From: Schauerella fraxinea
GTDB taxonomy: Bacteria > Pseudomonadota > Gammaproteobacteria > Burkholderiales > Burkholderiaceae_B
Assembly (NCBI GenBank): GCA_030849945.1
Contig: JAVDKK010000005.1
Coordinates: forward strand, 310,001 to 374,000
Direction: 5' to 3'
DNA: 64,000 nucleotides
Within the stretch, counting starts at the first letter, position 1; every line of letters starts with the position of its first letter. Below the pieces are notes generated by a model. The model did not search any database. It had not been told where the DNA came from and saw nothing but the letters and a program-made list of their open reading frames with translations. Positions 52,187 to 60,563 of this stretch are shown piece after piece. A program made the position numbers and the translations under genes.

Positions 52187-53689
52187 CTAAAACCGCGACA
52201 GATCGGGGAAGTGCATTTCTCCGTTATGGACATGCATCTTGCCGTACTCCGCGCAGCGCGCGAGCGTCGGAATGACTTTGTCGGGATTGAGCAAACCCGA
52301 AGGATCGAACGATCGCTTCACGGCGCTGAACACAGCAAGTTCTTCTTGCGAAAACTGAACGCACATTTGATTTATTTTCTCCAGTCCCACCCCGTGCTCT
52401 CCCGTCACGGTTCCTCCAACCTGAACGCATAATTCCAGAATCTCGGCGCCGAACTTCTCGGCACGTTCGACCTGGTCAGGCACGTTGGCGTCAAACATAA
52501 TCAACGGATGCAGATTGCCGTCGCCCGCATGAAACACGTTGGCGCAGCGCAAGCTGTAGTCGTCCTCCATCTGTTCGATCGCCGACAGCACGCGCGCCAA
52601 ATGACGCCGCGGAATCGTGCCGTCCATACAGTAATAATCCGGCGATACCCGGCCGGCCGCGGGAAACGCATTCTTGCGTCCCGCCCAGAATCGCAGACGC
52701 TCTTCTTCAGATGCCGACACCTGCAACCGCGTGGCGCCGGCGGCGCTGAAGATCGCTTCCATGCGGGCAATCTCATGCGCCACTTCATGTTCGGTGCCGT
52801 CGGATTCGCATAGCAATATTGCGGCGGCATCCATGTCGTAGCCTGCTTTCACGAAGGGCTCGACCATGTGCACTGCGCGCCGATCCATCATCTCGAGCCC
52901 GGCGGGAATAATGCCTTGCGCAATGACGGCGGTGACCGCGTTGCCGGCCGTTTCCACACTCGCAAAGCTTGCCATCACGACCTGTGCGCAGGCCGGTTTG
53001 GGAATGAGCTTGACGGTGACTTCGGTGACGATACCCAGCATTCCTTCAGAGCCGATGAATGCCGCCAGCAAATCCAGGCCATCGGTTTGCGGCGCGTCGC
53101 TGCCCAATTCAACGATCTCGCCATCGCACATCACCGCGCGTACGCGCAGCACGTTATGCACCGTCAGCCCGTACTTCAAGCAATGCACGCCGCCCGAATT
53201 TTCGGCCACGTTCCCGCCGATGGAACAGGCGATCTGACTGGAGGGGTCCGGCGCGTAGGCCAAACCGTAAGGCGCCGCAGCTTCGGAAATCGCGAGGTTG
53301 CGCACGCCCGGCTCGAGCACCGCAATCGCAGCCTGCGGGTCGATGCGTTTGATGCGATTGAGTTTTGAGAGCCCGAGCAACACGCCTGCCGCGTGGGGCG
53401 TCGCGCCGCCGGAAAGCCCGGTGCCGGCGCCGCGGGGGACCACCGGCACTTTCAAGGCGTGACATGCTTTCATCACTGCCTGCACTTGCGCCTCGGTCTC
53501 GGGAAGCACGACCACCTTGGGCAGCGTTCGAAAGAGCGACAAGCCGTCGCATTCGTACGGACGGGTATCCTCCGCGCGATGAAGCACACAATGCTTGGGC
53601 ACTGCGCGTTGCAGTGCAGCAATCAATACGTGCGCCTCGACCGGAACCTCGGGAACGGTGGAGAGCGCAAAAGGCACGGCGTCATTCAT
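52187..53689 (-). CDS. glcD: Glycolate oxidase catalytic subunit
   Basis: 500 residues from the ATG at 53689. FAD-binding type-4 fold with PRGAGTGLSGGATPHAAGVL, GSEGMLGIVTEVTV and the C-terminal GTVTGEHGVGLEKINQM. It oxidises glycolate to glyoxylate in the GlcDEF complex. A separate paralogous FAD oxidase precedes it by 102 bases, and glcE and glcF follow, giving a four-gene operon. Confidence 0.95.
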   Translation of the reverse strand: MNDAVPFALSTVPEVPVEAHVLIAALQRAVPKHCVLHRAEDTRPYECDGLSLFRTLPKVVVLPETEAQVQAVMKACHALKVPVVPRGAGTGLSGGATPHAAGVLLGLSKLNRIKRIDPQAAIAVLEPGVRNLAISEAAAPYGLAYAPDPSSQIACSIGGNVAENSGGVHCLKYGLTVHNVLRVRAVMCDGEIVELGSDAPQTDGLDLLAAFIGSEGMLGIVTEVTVKLIPKPACAQVVMASFASVETAGNAVTAVIAQGIIPAGLEMMDRRAVHMVEPFVKAGYDMDAAAILLCESDGTEHEVAHEIARMEAIFSAAGATRLQVSASEEERLRFWAGRKNAFPAAGRVSPDYYCMDGTIPRRHLARVLSAIEQMEDDYSLRCANVFHAGDGNLHPLIMFDANVPDQVERAEKFGAEILELCVQVGGTVTGEHGVGLEKINQMCVQFSQEELAVFSAVKRSFDPSGLLNPDKVIPTLARCAEYGKMHVHNGEMHFPDLSRF

Positions 53690-53791
53690 GACGCCTACGA
53701 TACCGTTACACCGGGCGTCGCACAGGCCGGGATTTACCCGTAGCAAGGGGCGCAAACGCGCCCCTCGCAATGCCTGCTTACCAAATTGCGA

Positions 53792-55201
53792 TCACCAGGG
53801 GAAGATCTTGCCCGGGTTGAGGATGTTGTTGGGGTCGAAGGCGTGCTTCAGGCTGCGCATCAAGGCCAGCGCATCCTCGCCATGCTCCTCTTCGAGAAAT
53901 TGCATCTTGTGCAGTCCCACCCCGTGCTCGCCGGAGCACGTGCCGTCATAGGCGATCGCGCGACGCGCCAAGCGATGGTTGACGACCTCGGACTCTTCCC
54001 AGTCGGTGGGGCTATTCGGATCGAGCAGCATCAAGACGTGGAAGTTGCCGTCGCCGACGTGTCCGACAATGGTGTACGGAAAATTGGCCTTGGACAGATC
54101 CTCGACCGTTTCGCGCACGCAGTCGGCCAGACGCGAAATGGGCACGCATACATCGGTGGTGCTGGAACGGCAGCCGGGCCGCAATTGCAGGCCGGCAAAA
54201 TACGCGTTGTGGCGTGCGGTCCAAAGCCGGCTGCGATCTTCCGGCTGGGCAGCCCATTCGAAATCCATACCGCCGTTATCACGCGTGATGTCCTGCACCA
54301 CGCGCGCTTGCTCCTCGACGCCGGCAGGGCTGCCGTGAAACTCGAACAGCAAGATCGGGCTTTCGCGCAAGCTAAGGTGGCTGTAGCGGTTGACCGCGCG
54401 CACGCCGGCCTCGTCCATGAACTCGACGCGGGCAACGGGCACGCCCATCTGGATGATCTCGATCACGCTTTGCACGGCGGCGTCCAGCGATTCGAAATTG
54501 CAGATCGCGGCCGACACGGCTTCCGGCTGCGGGTACAACCGCACAGTAACCTCAGTGATGATGCCGAGTGTGCCTTCGCTTCCGACGAAGATCCGCGTGA
54601 GGTCGTAGCCGGTGGATGACTTGCGCGCCCGGCTAGCGGTGCGGATCACGCGGCCGTCGGCGGTGACCACCGTGAGCGATACGACGTTTTCGCGCATGGT
54701 GCCGTAGCGCACGGCATTGGTGCCCGATGCGCGCGTGGCCGCCATGCCGCCCAGGCTCGCATCGGCGCCGGGATCGATCGGAAAGAACAAACCGGTATCG
54801 CGTAGTTCTTCGTTGAGCTGCTTGCGGGTCACACCAGCCTGCACGGTTGCCGTCAGATCCTCGCCATGAACGGCCACGATCTGGTTCATCTGCGACACAT
54901 CGAGCGTGATGCCGCCCTGGATCGCCAGCGTATGGCCTTCAAGCGACGAGCCCGTGCCATAGGGAATCAGCGGCACGCCATGCGCGTTGCAAAGCTTGGC
55001 GACGGCTACGACTTCTTCGGTGGTGTGGGCATAGACGACGGCGTCCGGCGGCATGGCCGGATAGGGCGACTCATCGGTGCCATGGTGTTCGCGTACGGCC
55101 GCCACGACGGACAGCCGATCGCCGAACAGCGCGCGCAGCGCCTCCAGGCAAGCTTCGGGAAGGGGACGGCGCAACGCTTGGCCGAGATCGGGAGCATTCA
55201 T
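53792..55201 (-). CDS. FAD-binding oxidase, D-lactate dehydrogenase-like
   Basis: 469 residues from the ATG at 55201. PYGTGSSLEGHTLAIQGGIT, VGSEGTLGIITEVTVRLYPQ and CSGEHGVGLHKMQFL match the mitochondrial-type D-lactate dehydrogenase/GlcD relatives. Likely a D-2-hydroxyacid dehydrogenase giving electrons to quinone or cytochrome c. First gene before glcDEF, so it probably widens the 2-hydroxyacid range of the operon. Substrate is inferred. Confidence 0.9.
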   Translation of the reverse strand: MNAPDLGQALRRPLPEACLEALRALFGDRLSVVAAVREHHGTDESPYPAMPPDAVVYAHTTEEVVAVAKLCNAHGVPLIPYGTGSSLEGHTLAIQGGITLDVSQMNQIVAVHGEDLTATVQAGVTRKQLNEELRDTGLFFPIDPGADASLGGMAATRASGTNAVRYGTMRENVVSLTVVTADGRVIRTASRARKSSTGYDLTRIFVGSEGTLGIITEVTVRLYPQPEAVSAAICNFESLDAAVQSVIEIIQMGVPVARVEFMDEAGVRAVNRYSHLSLRESPILLFEFHGSPAGVEEQARVVQDITRDNGGMDFEWAAQPEDRSRLWTARHNAYFAGLQLRPGCRSSTTDVCVPISRLADCVRETVEDLSKANFPYTIVGHVGDGNFHVLMLLDPNSPTDWEESEVVNHRLARRAIAYDGTCSGEHGVGLHKMQFLEEEHGEDALALMRSLKHAFDPNNILNPGKIFPW

Positions 55202-55310
55202 GGACGTGATCAAACCGAGGGTGTGGAAGCCTTCGATTTTACGCCCTATCGGGGCGGTGCCGCCGCAGCCGTTATCGTGCGGCGCACCATCGCTGGCGCG
55301 CCGCGGGGTC

Positions 55311-56381
55311 TTACTTGGCCGTGATGGTATTGCGACGGCGTTCGCGCACGGCGTTCGCCAAGCGTTCGAGCGTGGCCACCGAAGATTCCCAATCGATGCA
55401 GCCGTCGGTAATGCTTTGGCCGTACGTCAAGGGTTGGCCTTCGATCAGATCCTGACGTCCGCCCAACAGATGGCTCTCGATCATGACGCCGACCAGGCGC
55501 GTATCGCCACGCTCGATCTGACGCGACACATCGTCGATCACCAGCGGCTGGTTTTCAGGCTTCTTGCTGCTGTTGGCGTGGCTGGCGTCGACCATTACGC
55601 GAGGCGCCAAGCCGTTTTTCGCCATGTCCAGGCACGCGGCTTCAACGCTGGCTGCGTCGTAGTTGGGCGCTTTGCCGCCGCGCAAAATCACGTGGCAATC
55701 CTCGTTACCCGCCGTCGACACGATGGCCGAGTGGCCGCCTTTGGTGACCGACAGGAAATGGTGCGATTGCGACGCGGCCTTGATGGCGTCAACGGCGATT
55801 TTGACGTTGCCGTCGGTACCGTTTTTGAATCCCACCGGGCACGACAACCCCGATGCCAGCTCGCGGTGCACCTGGCTCTCGGTCGTGCGGGCACCGATCG
55901 CGCCCCACGAGACCAGGTCCGCGATGTACTGCGGCGTGATCATGTCGAGGAATTCGCAGCCGGCAGGTACGCCACGGCTATTGATCTGCAGAAGCAATTC
56001 GCGGGCGATGCGAATGCCGCGGTTGATATCGAAACTGCCGTCCAACTCCGGATCGTTGATCAGCCCTTTCCAACCCACCGTGGTGCGCGGCTTTTCGAAG
56101 TACACCCGCATGACGATTTCGAGCTCGCCGCGCAGACGATCGCGCACCGGTTTCAAGCGATCGGCGTACTCGAGAGCTGCGCGCGTATCGTGAATCGAGC
56201 AGGGCCCGATCACCACGGCAACGCGGTCTTCCATGCCGTGCAAAATGCGGTGCAGCGCCTGACGCGTGGTGAACACGGTGTTCGACGCCTCGGGAGTACA
56301 TGCAAACTCGCGCATCACGTGCGAGGGGGGATTGAGCTCTTTGATTTCGCGGATGCGAAGGTCGTCGGTATTGTGGGACAC
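55311..56381 (-). CDS. aroG: 3-deoxy-7-phosphoheptulonate (DAHP) synthase, class I
   Basis: 356 residues from the GTG at 56381, preceded by GGAG at 8 bases; a GTG three codons earlier is also possible, but the family usually begins close to NTDDLRIREI. Metal and substrate residues include VVIGPCSIHD (Cys near 60), VGFKNGTDG and DASHANSSKKP. It condenses phosphoenolpyruvate and erythrose-4-phosphate, the first step toward Phe, Tyr and Trp. Upstream stand a Phe/Tyr-rich leader peptide and a terminator, so control by attenuation is strongly suggested. Feedback specificity is not decided. Confidence 0.95.
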   Translation of the reverse strand: MSHNTDDLRIREIKELNPPSHVMREFACTPEASNTVFTTRQALHRILHGMEDRVAVVIGPCSIHDTRAALEYADRLKPVRDRLRGELEIVMRVYFEKPRTTVGWKGLINDPELDGSFDINRGIRIARELLLQINSRGVPAGCEFLDMITPQYIADLVSWGAIGARTTESQVHRELASGLSCPVGFKNGTDGNVKIAVDAIKAASQSHHFLSVTKGGHSAIVSTAGNEDCHVILRGGKAPNYDAASVEAACLDMAKNGLAPRVMVDASHANSSKKPENQPLVIDDVSRQIERGDTRLVGVMIESHLLGGRQDLIEGQPLTYGQSITDGCIDWESSVATLERLANAVRERRRNTITAK

Positions 56382-56415
56382 AGCTTTCACTCCGGGTTGG
56401 CCAGGCTCGCGGCAT

Positions 56416-56442
56416 AAAAAAAGCCGCCAGGGCTGGCGGCTT
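56416..56442 (-). terminator. Attenuator terminator between the leader peptide and aroG
   Basis: On the minus strand AAGCCGCCAG...CTGGCGGCTT closes a 10-bp GC-rich stem over a short loop, followed by seven T. It stands between the leader stop (56466) and the aroG start (56381), so a transcript from 56550 would end here unless the hairpin is prevented. The arm CCGCCAGC can pair instead with GCTGGCGG at 56489-56496 inside the leader ORF. Confidence 0.85.
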
Positions 56443-56465
56443 TTTCAAGATATTCGGCAAGAACT

Positions 56466-56549
56466 TCAGTGTGCGCGAATCCCTTCCTCCGCCAGCGGCA
56501 TAGGAAACCCATAAAAATAAAAATAAAACGGGCGGGATGCGAAATTCAT
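56466..56549 (-). CDS. aroG leader peptide, Phe/Tyr-rich
   Basis: 27 codons from the ATG at 56549. Residues 8-15 are FYFYFYGF: four Phe and three Tyr in eight codons, with another Phe at 3. The last 12 codons (PMPLAEEGIRAH, 16-27) cover a segment that can pair with the terminator's first arm. With scarce charged Phe- or Tyr-tRNA the ribosome would stall at codons 8-15, leaving codons 18-21 (GCTGGCGG) free to form the antiterminator; with plenty it would reach the stop and cover them. The predicted transcription start is only about one base before the ATG, so translation may be leaderless. Confidence 0.8.
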   Translation of the reverse strand: MNFASRPFYFYFYGFPMPLAEEGIRAH

Positions 56550-56556
56550 GTGAAGG

Positions 56557-56585
56557 ACTCTAGCAGAAAAGAAATCGACTGTCAC
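56557..56585 (-). promoter_or_regulatory. Sigma-70-like promoter of the aroG leader
   Basis: On the minus strand GTGACA (56585-56580), 17 bases, TAGAGT (56562-56557). The start falls near 56550, at the leader ATG. It lies about 70 bases after the end of tldD, so aroG has its own unit. Confidence 0.6.
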
Positions 56586-56656
56586 CCACAGGCGCGCCAA
56601 CGGTGTGGCAAAGGCGCGACGCCATGCGCCACGCCTTACCTCGCTTCAAGCACGGC

Positions 56657-58117
56657 TCAGGCCGTGCCGCCAATCGTCAAGCCGTCCATGCGCAACGTGG
56701 GCATGCCTACGCCCACGGGCACACTCTGGCCTTCCTTGCCGCAGGTGCCCACACCCGAGTCGAGCGCCAGATCGTTGCCGATCATGCTCACGCGGTTCAT
56801 GGCGTCGGGACCGTTGCCGATCAGCGTGGCGCCTTTGACGGGATAGGTCACCTTGCCGTTTTCGATCATGTAGGCTTCGGACGCGGAGAAGACAAACTTG
56901 CCGCTCGTGATATCCACTTGGCCACCACCGAAATTCACGGCGTACAGCCCCTTCTTGACCGAGGCCACGATTTCTTCAGGCGCCTTGTCACCGGCCATCA
57001 TGTAGGTATTGGTCATGCGCGGCATCGGCAAATGCGCGAATGATTCGCGACGCCCATTGCCGGTCGCCTTGGTTTTCATCAACCGGGCATTCATCGTGTC
57101 TTGCATATACCCGCGCAGGATGCCGTCTTCGATCAACACATTGCGTTGCGTGGGATTGCCTTCGTCGTCGACGTTGAGCGAGCCGCGACGATCCGGCAAC
57201 GTGCCGTCGTCGACCACGGTCACGCCCTTGGACGCCACGCGTTCGCCGATGCGATCGGAAAACACGCTTGAGCCTTTGCGGTTGAAGTCGCCTTCCAACC
57301 CGTGACCCACCGCCTCATGCAGCAGGATGCCGGGCCAGCCCGAGCCCAGCACCACGGTCATTTCGCCGGCCGGCGCCGGACGGGCTTCGAGATTGGTCAA
57401 CGCCTCATGCACGGCGCGATTCACATAGCCTTCAATGATGTCGTCGGTGAAATACGCCAGCCCCGTTCGGCCGCCCCCGCCGCCATGGCCCATCTCACGA
57501 CGGCCCTGCTTTTCAGCGATCACCGTGAGCGACAGCCGCACCAACGGCCGCACATCGGCGGCCAGGCGGCCATCGCTGCCGGCCACCAGGATGACGTCAT
57601 ACTCGGCGCCAAGGCTGGCCATGACCTGGATGATGCGGGGATCGCGCGCACGCGCCAGTCGCTCGACGCGTTCAAGTAACGCCACTTTATCGGGTGCGCT
57701 CAGCGTGGTCAGCGGATCGACGTTGGAATAGAGATTGCGCGACAGCTCAAGACCTTGCGGTCCAGGCACATGGATCTTGCCGGCGCCCTGCTTCGCAATG
57801 CTGCGCACGGCGCGCGCCGACGACAGCAACGCGTCGGGCGACAAGGTGTCGGAATACGCGAACGCTGTTTTTTCGCCAGCCACTGCGCGTACGCCCACAC
57901 CTTGGCCGATGGAGAAGCTGCCGGTTTTGACGATGCCCTCTTCCAGGCTCCAGCCTTCGCTGCGGGTGTATTGAAAGTACAGGTCGGCATAATCGACACG
58001 ATGCGTGAAGATCTCGCCGATGGCGCGAGCCATATCCGCCTCCGTCAGGCCCCAGGGATCGAGGAGCAAAGACTTGGCGGTCGCAAGGGATTCGATGGCG
58101 GGATCAGTAATCTTCAT
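56657..58117 (-). CDS. tldD: TldD metalloprotease subunit
   Basis: 486 residues from the ATG at 58117; the open frame before it lacks similarity. The zinc motif HEAVGHGLEGDF (HExxxH, near 265) and conserved GGGRTGLAYF, GRRESFAHLPMPRMTNTYM and the final GKEGQSVPVGVGMPTLRMDG match TldD. With PmbA/TldE it degrades unfolded peptides and matures microcin-type peptides. The partner gene is not in the window. Confidence 0.95.
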   Translation of the reverse strand: MKITDPAIESLATAKSLLLDPWGLTEADMARAIGEIFTHRVDYADLYFQYTRSEGWSLEEGIVKTGSFSIGQGVGVRAVAGEKTAFAYSDTLSPDALLSSARAVRSIAKQGAGKIHVPGPQGLELSRNLYSNVDPLTTLSAPDKVALLERVERLARARDPRIIQVMASLGAEYDVILVAGSDGRLAADVRPLVRLSLTVIAEKQGRREMGHGGGGGRTGLAYFTDDIIEGYVNRAVHEALTNLEARPAPAGEMTVVLGSGWPGILLHEAVGHGLEGDFNRKGSSVFSDRIGERVASKGVTVVDDGTLPDRRGSLNVDDEGNPTQRNVLIEDGILRGYMQDTMNARLMKTKATGNGRRESFAHLPMPRMTNTYMMAGDKAPEEIVASVKKGLYAVNFGGGQVDITSGKFVFSASEAYMIENGKVTYPVKGATLIGNGPDAMNRVSMIGNDLALDSGVGTCGKEGQSVPVGVGMPTLRMDGLTIGGTA

Positions 58118-59110
58118 GACATCCAAAATAAATGAGTCGGCGCCGGTGTGAACGGCTGCTGGTAACGCCCGTAAGGAACGTTCTACACCTGCAGGCGCGA
58201 TCGCGCGGCACGAATGACCATATGGTACTGCGAACGCCCCCGAGGAACTGCGAACCTCCCGGGCAACGGCAATGTGGGTGCGCGTCGGCAACGGTGGCGC
58301 GTTGCCGCGGTCGATTGGCGGGGGCAATGCGCCTGACGTCTTTACGTTTCGGCAGGCACCTCGCTTTATGGGTAGGTGCCGCGCCGGGGTGTGGGACAAC
58401 GCGGTCGATGCCACTACGTAATGGTCTATATGGCGCCACTATCGTGCAAGACAAGCATCGATAACGATTGGTGACGACGGCAGAGCGAACGCCCGGATAA
58501 ACGCTGATCCAAAAAGTTCGAGTGGAAGCCAAGACTGGAAGCTAGAAGCCGAGAAGCTAACAACTAAGTTCCAAAGGCAAACAACCGACGGCCAAGGCAT
58601 ACAGTCAACAGTCAACGGCAAACAGCCAAAGGCCAACATCAGGCCGACCCCAAACGCATAAACACAGGTCAGCGCACGGCGCGGAGCGATCAAACTCGTA
58701 AATAGACGCAACGGCATCGATCAACCGGCGCGGCTCCGATCTCGCTCAATGCGCAGGAGTGCTAACGGCGATTTGCTATGCCCTGCCACCAATCAAGTGC
58801 CGAAATTTGGAACTCGCTTCCTATTTTCTCCACAATTGCGCGTGAATATCTCCACAATTGAGAAAAACCAGGACAAAAATAACATCCTCACAAATGTCGA
58901 AAATAGTTGGAATCGAAATAATAATTTCACTTCTTGCCTCTATCGGGACGTTCTAGGCCATTTGGATGAGAAACCGCTGCAACGTTTTTTCCGAGAGAAA
59001 CAATTGGAATTCTCGATTGCATTATTTTGTTTACTTGGGTGTTTTGATTCGGCGTAGAATTCGATCCTGTCGTTTAGACGAACATCACCCAGAATAAAGG
59101 GACTGCCAAA
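58118..59110. other. Nearly 1 kb without a convincing gene
   Basis: From 58118 to about 58750 I see no gene on either strand with a ribosome site or familiar pattern. At 58520-58640 the sequence is made of degenerate repeats (GGAAGCCAAG, GAAGCTAGAAGCC, then AACAGTCAACGGCAAACAGCC). From 58750 to 59110 it turns strongly AT-rich, as regions bound by H-NS usually are, and leads to the H-NS gene; TAGAAT near 59055 may be its -10. Confidence 0.55.
58827..58860. repeat. Two 12-bp direct repeats 22 bp apart
   Basis: TCTCCACAATTG at 58827-58838 and 58849-58860, about two helical turns apart, inside the AT-rich region upstream of the H-NS gene. Possible binding sites of one regulator. Confidence 0.5.
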
Positions 59111-59467
59111 ATGGCTCGAGAAAATTACGCGACGCAGCAAGCACGGATCGAAAAAGAAATCACCCGACTGCAGAAGAAAGCCGAGGCGCTGCATACCAAG
59201 CGCCGCAAGCCGGTGATCACGTCGATCGTCAATTCGATGCGCCAATACGATATTACGGCCGAAGAACTGGCCGCTGCACTAGGCGCCAGCAAAGCGCCCG
59301 GTCGCACGCCGCGCAAGAAAGCGGCAGACGGCACCAAGCGTCCGGTTGCGCCCAAGTATCGTCATCCCGATACCGGCGAAACCTGGAGCGGCCGCGGCAA
59401 GGCGCCCCGTTGGTTGGCTGCGGCCGAAGCCGACGGCGCCCAACGCGACAGTTTCTTGATCAAATAA
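59111..59467 (+). CDS. H-NS-family nucleoid protein
   Basis: 118 residues. A coiled-coil N-terminal part (about 8-38, QQARIEKEITRLQKKAEALH) for oligomerisation, a flexible basic linker, and the C-terminal DNA-binding signature YRHPDTGETWSGRGKAPRWL (about 81-100). It binds AT-rich DNA and silences foreign genes. Stands alone with an AT-rich upstream region that suggests autoregulation. Confidence 0.94.
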   Translation: MARENYATQQARIEKEITRLQKKAEALHTKRRKPVITSIVNSMRQYDITAEELAAALGASKAPGRTPRKKAADGTKRPVAPKYRHPDTGETWSGRGKAPRWLAAAEADGAQRDSFLIK

Positions 59468-59640
59468 GAAGACATCAAATCGCGCCAACTCGCGTTATTG
59501 AAAAAGCGAGTTGCGCTGGTTGTCTGATTGGCTGTCTGCATTGCTATCTGAATGCGTGACCGAGACAATCGCAAATGTGAGACGGTCATCTCAAACTCGA
59601 GGTCAGAAGCTTGAGACTGCGATTGAATTCGAAATCATAA

Positions 59641-59675
59641 AAAAGCCCGGCATCGATATGCCGGGCTTTTCTTTT
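59641..59675 (+). terminator. Intrinsic terminator after the H-NS gene
   Basis: AAAAGCCCGGCAT and ATGCCGGGCTTTT form a 13-bp stem followed by CTTTT; 174 bases after the stop. It can also serve the minus-strand lipoprotein gene. Confidence 0.88.
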
Positions 59676-59752
59676 GCGCCCCCATGCCCTGGACGGATGG
59701 CCGCCGATTTACTCGCCTACCAGCGCATCGCCATCAGCCGAGCGCGCGCGCA

Positions 59753-60400
59753 TTATTCCATCTGATAGCGAATAACCCGCTCGGAGCCGTTGTTGCCAGG
59801 GAAGTTGTCGAAAATGGCGCGCACAAGCACCGGCATGGTGCCAATAAGATCAGGCTGTCCACTTAATGCCACAGCACTCGAGCGATAAACCTCCGCGTTG
59901 CCTGCAGCGGTGTCCAGAATTCTCAGGTTGAGCTCGTTGCGGAACGCCTGCACAGGGACGTCCACATACGCAGGACCCCAATAGCCGGGATAGCCCCAGC
60001 GACCGTACCCATATCCGCCGCGACCATAATAGCCACCGCCGAAGCCGCCGCCATAAAAGTAGGGATCGGCCGGTTGGCGGGTAACCACCTGCGTCGCGCG
60101 CGCGCCATAATCGAACACCACATTGAATCGCGGCTTTGCACCGCTCGTGGCTTCGACCAGGCCGGTAGCCCCGATCGCCGCACGCACCATATCCTGATAA
60201 GCGCGGTATTCGAGATTATTGGATTGATCGGCGTTGCTTTGAACGAATTGATAACGCTGGCCTTCCACGCCGGCCGGCCATTGTTGAAACGACGTCACGC
60301 GCGCCGCCATGGTGCTGGTGCAGCCGCTTAACACAGCCACCGACAAGGCAAGCCAGAAGCGGCCACTACGGCATACCGCCGAAAGATTGAGGGCACCCAT
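59753..60400 (-). CDS. DUF4136-type lipoprotein
   Basis: 215 residues from the ATG at 60400, with GGGAG upstream. Lipobox LSVAVLSGC (Cys near 27). The mature part has the DUF4136 pattern VTSFQQWPAGVEGQRYQFVQ and a Gly/Tyr-rich internal stretch (YGRGGYGYGRWGYPGYWGP, near 128-150). Envelope location is inferred; the family has no assigned function. It diverges from pepN. Confidence 0.85.
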   Translation of the reverse strand: MGALNLSAVCRSGRFWLALSVAVLSGCTSTMAARVTSFQQWPAGVEGQRYQFVQSNADQSNNLEYRAYQDMVRAAIGATGLVEATSGAKPRFNVVFDYGARATQVVTRQPADPYFYGGGFGGGYYGRGGYGYGRWGYPGYWGPAYVDVPVQAFRNELNLRILDTAAGNAEVYRSSAVALSGQPDLIGTMPVLVRAIFDNFPGNNGSERVIRYQME

Positions 60401-60563
60401 TTGAATCTCCCTACTCCATATGTCGAGCGCCGTGTCATCACAGACAAACTCGTTCGTTTTTGACGCCAATTCGCTGAAAAAGTTTTCGATTCGCTTCAGT
60501 CCGCCAAGGTGGCGCGCAGCCCACTACAATTATCCTCCTTTAGACAGCCACGCGACGATCATC

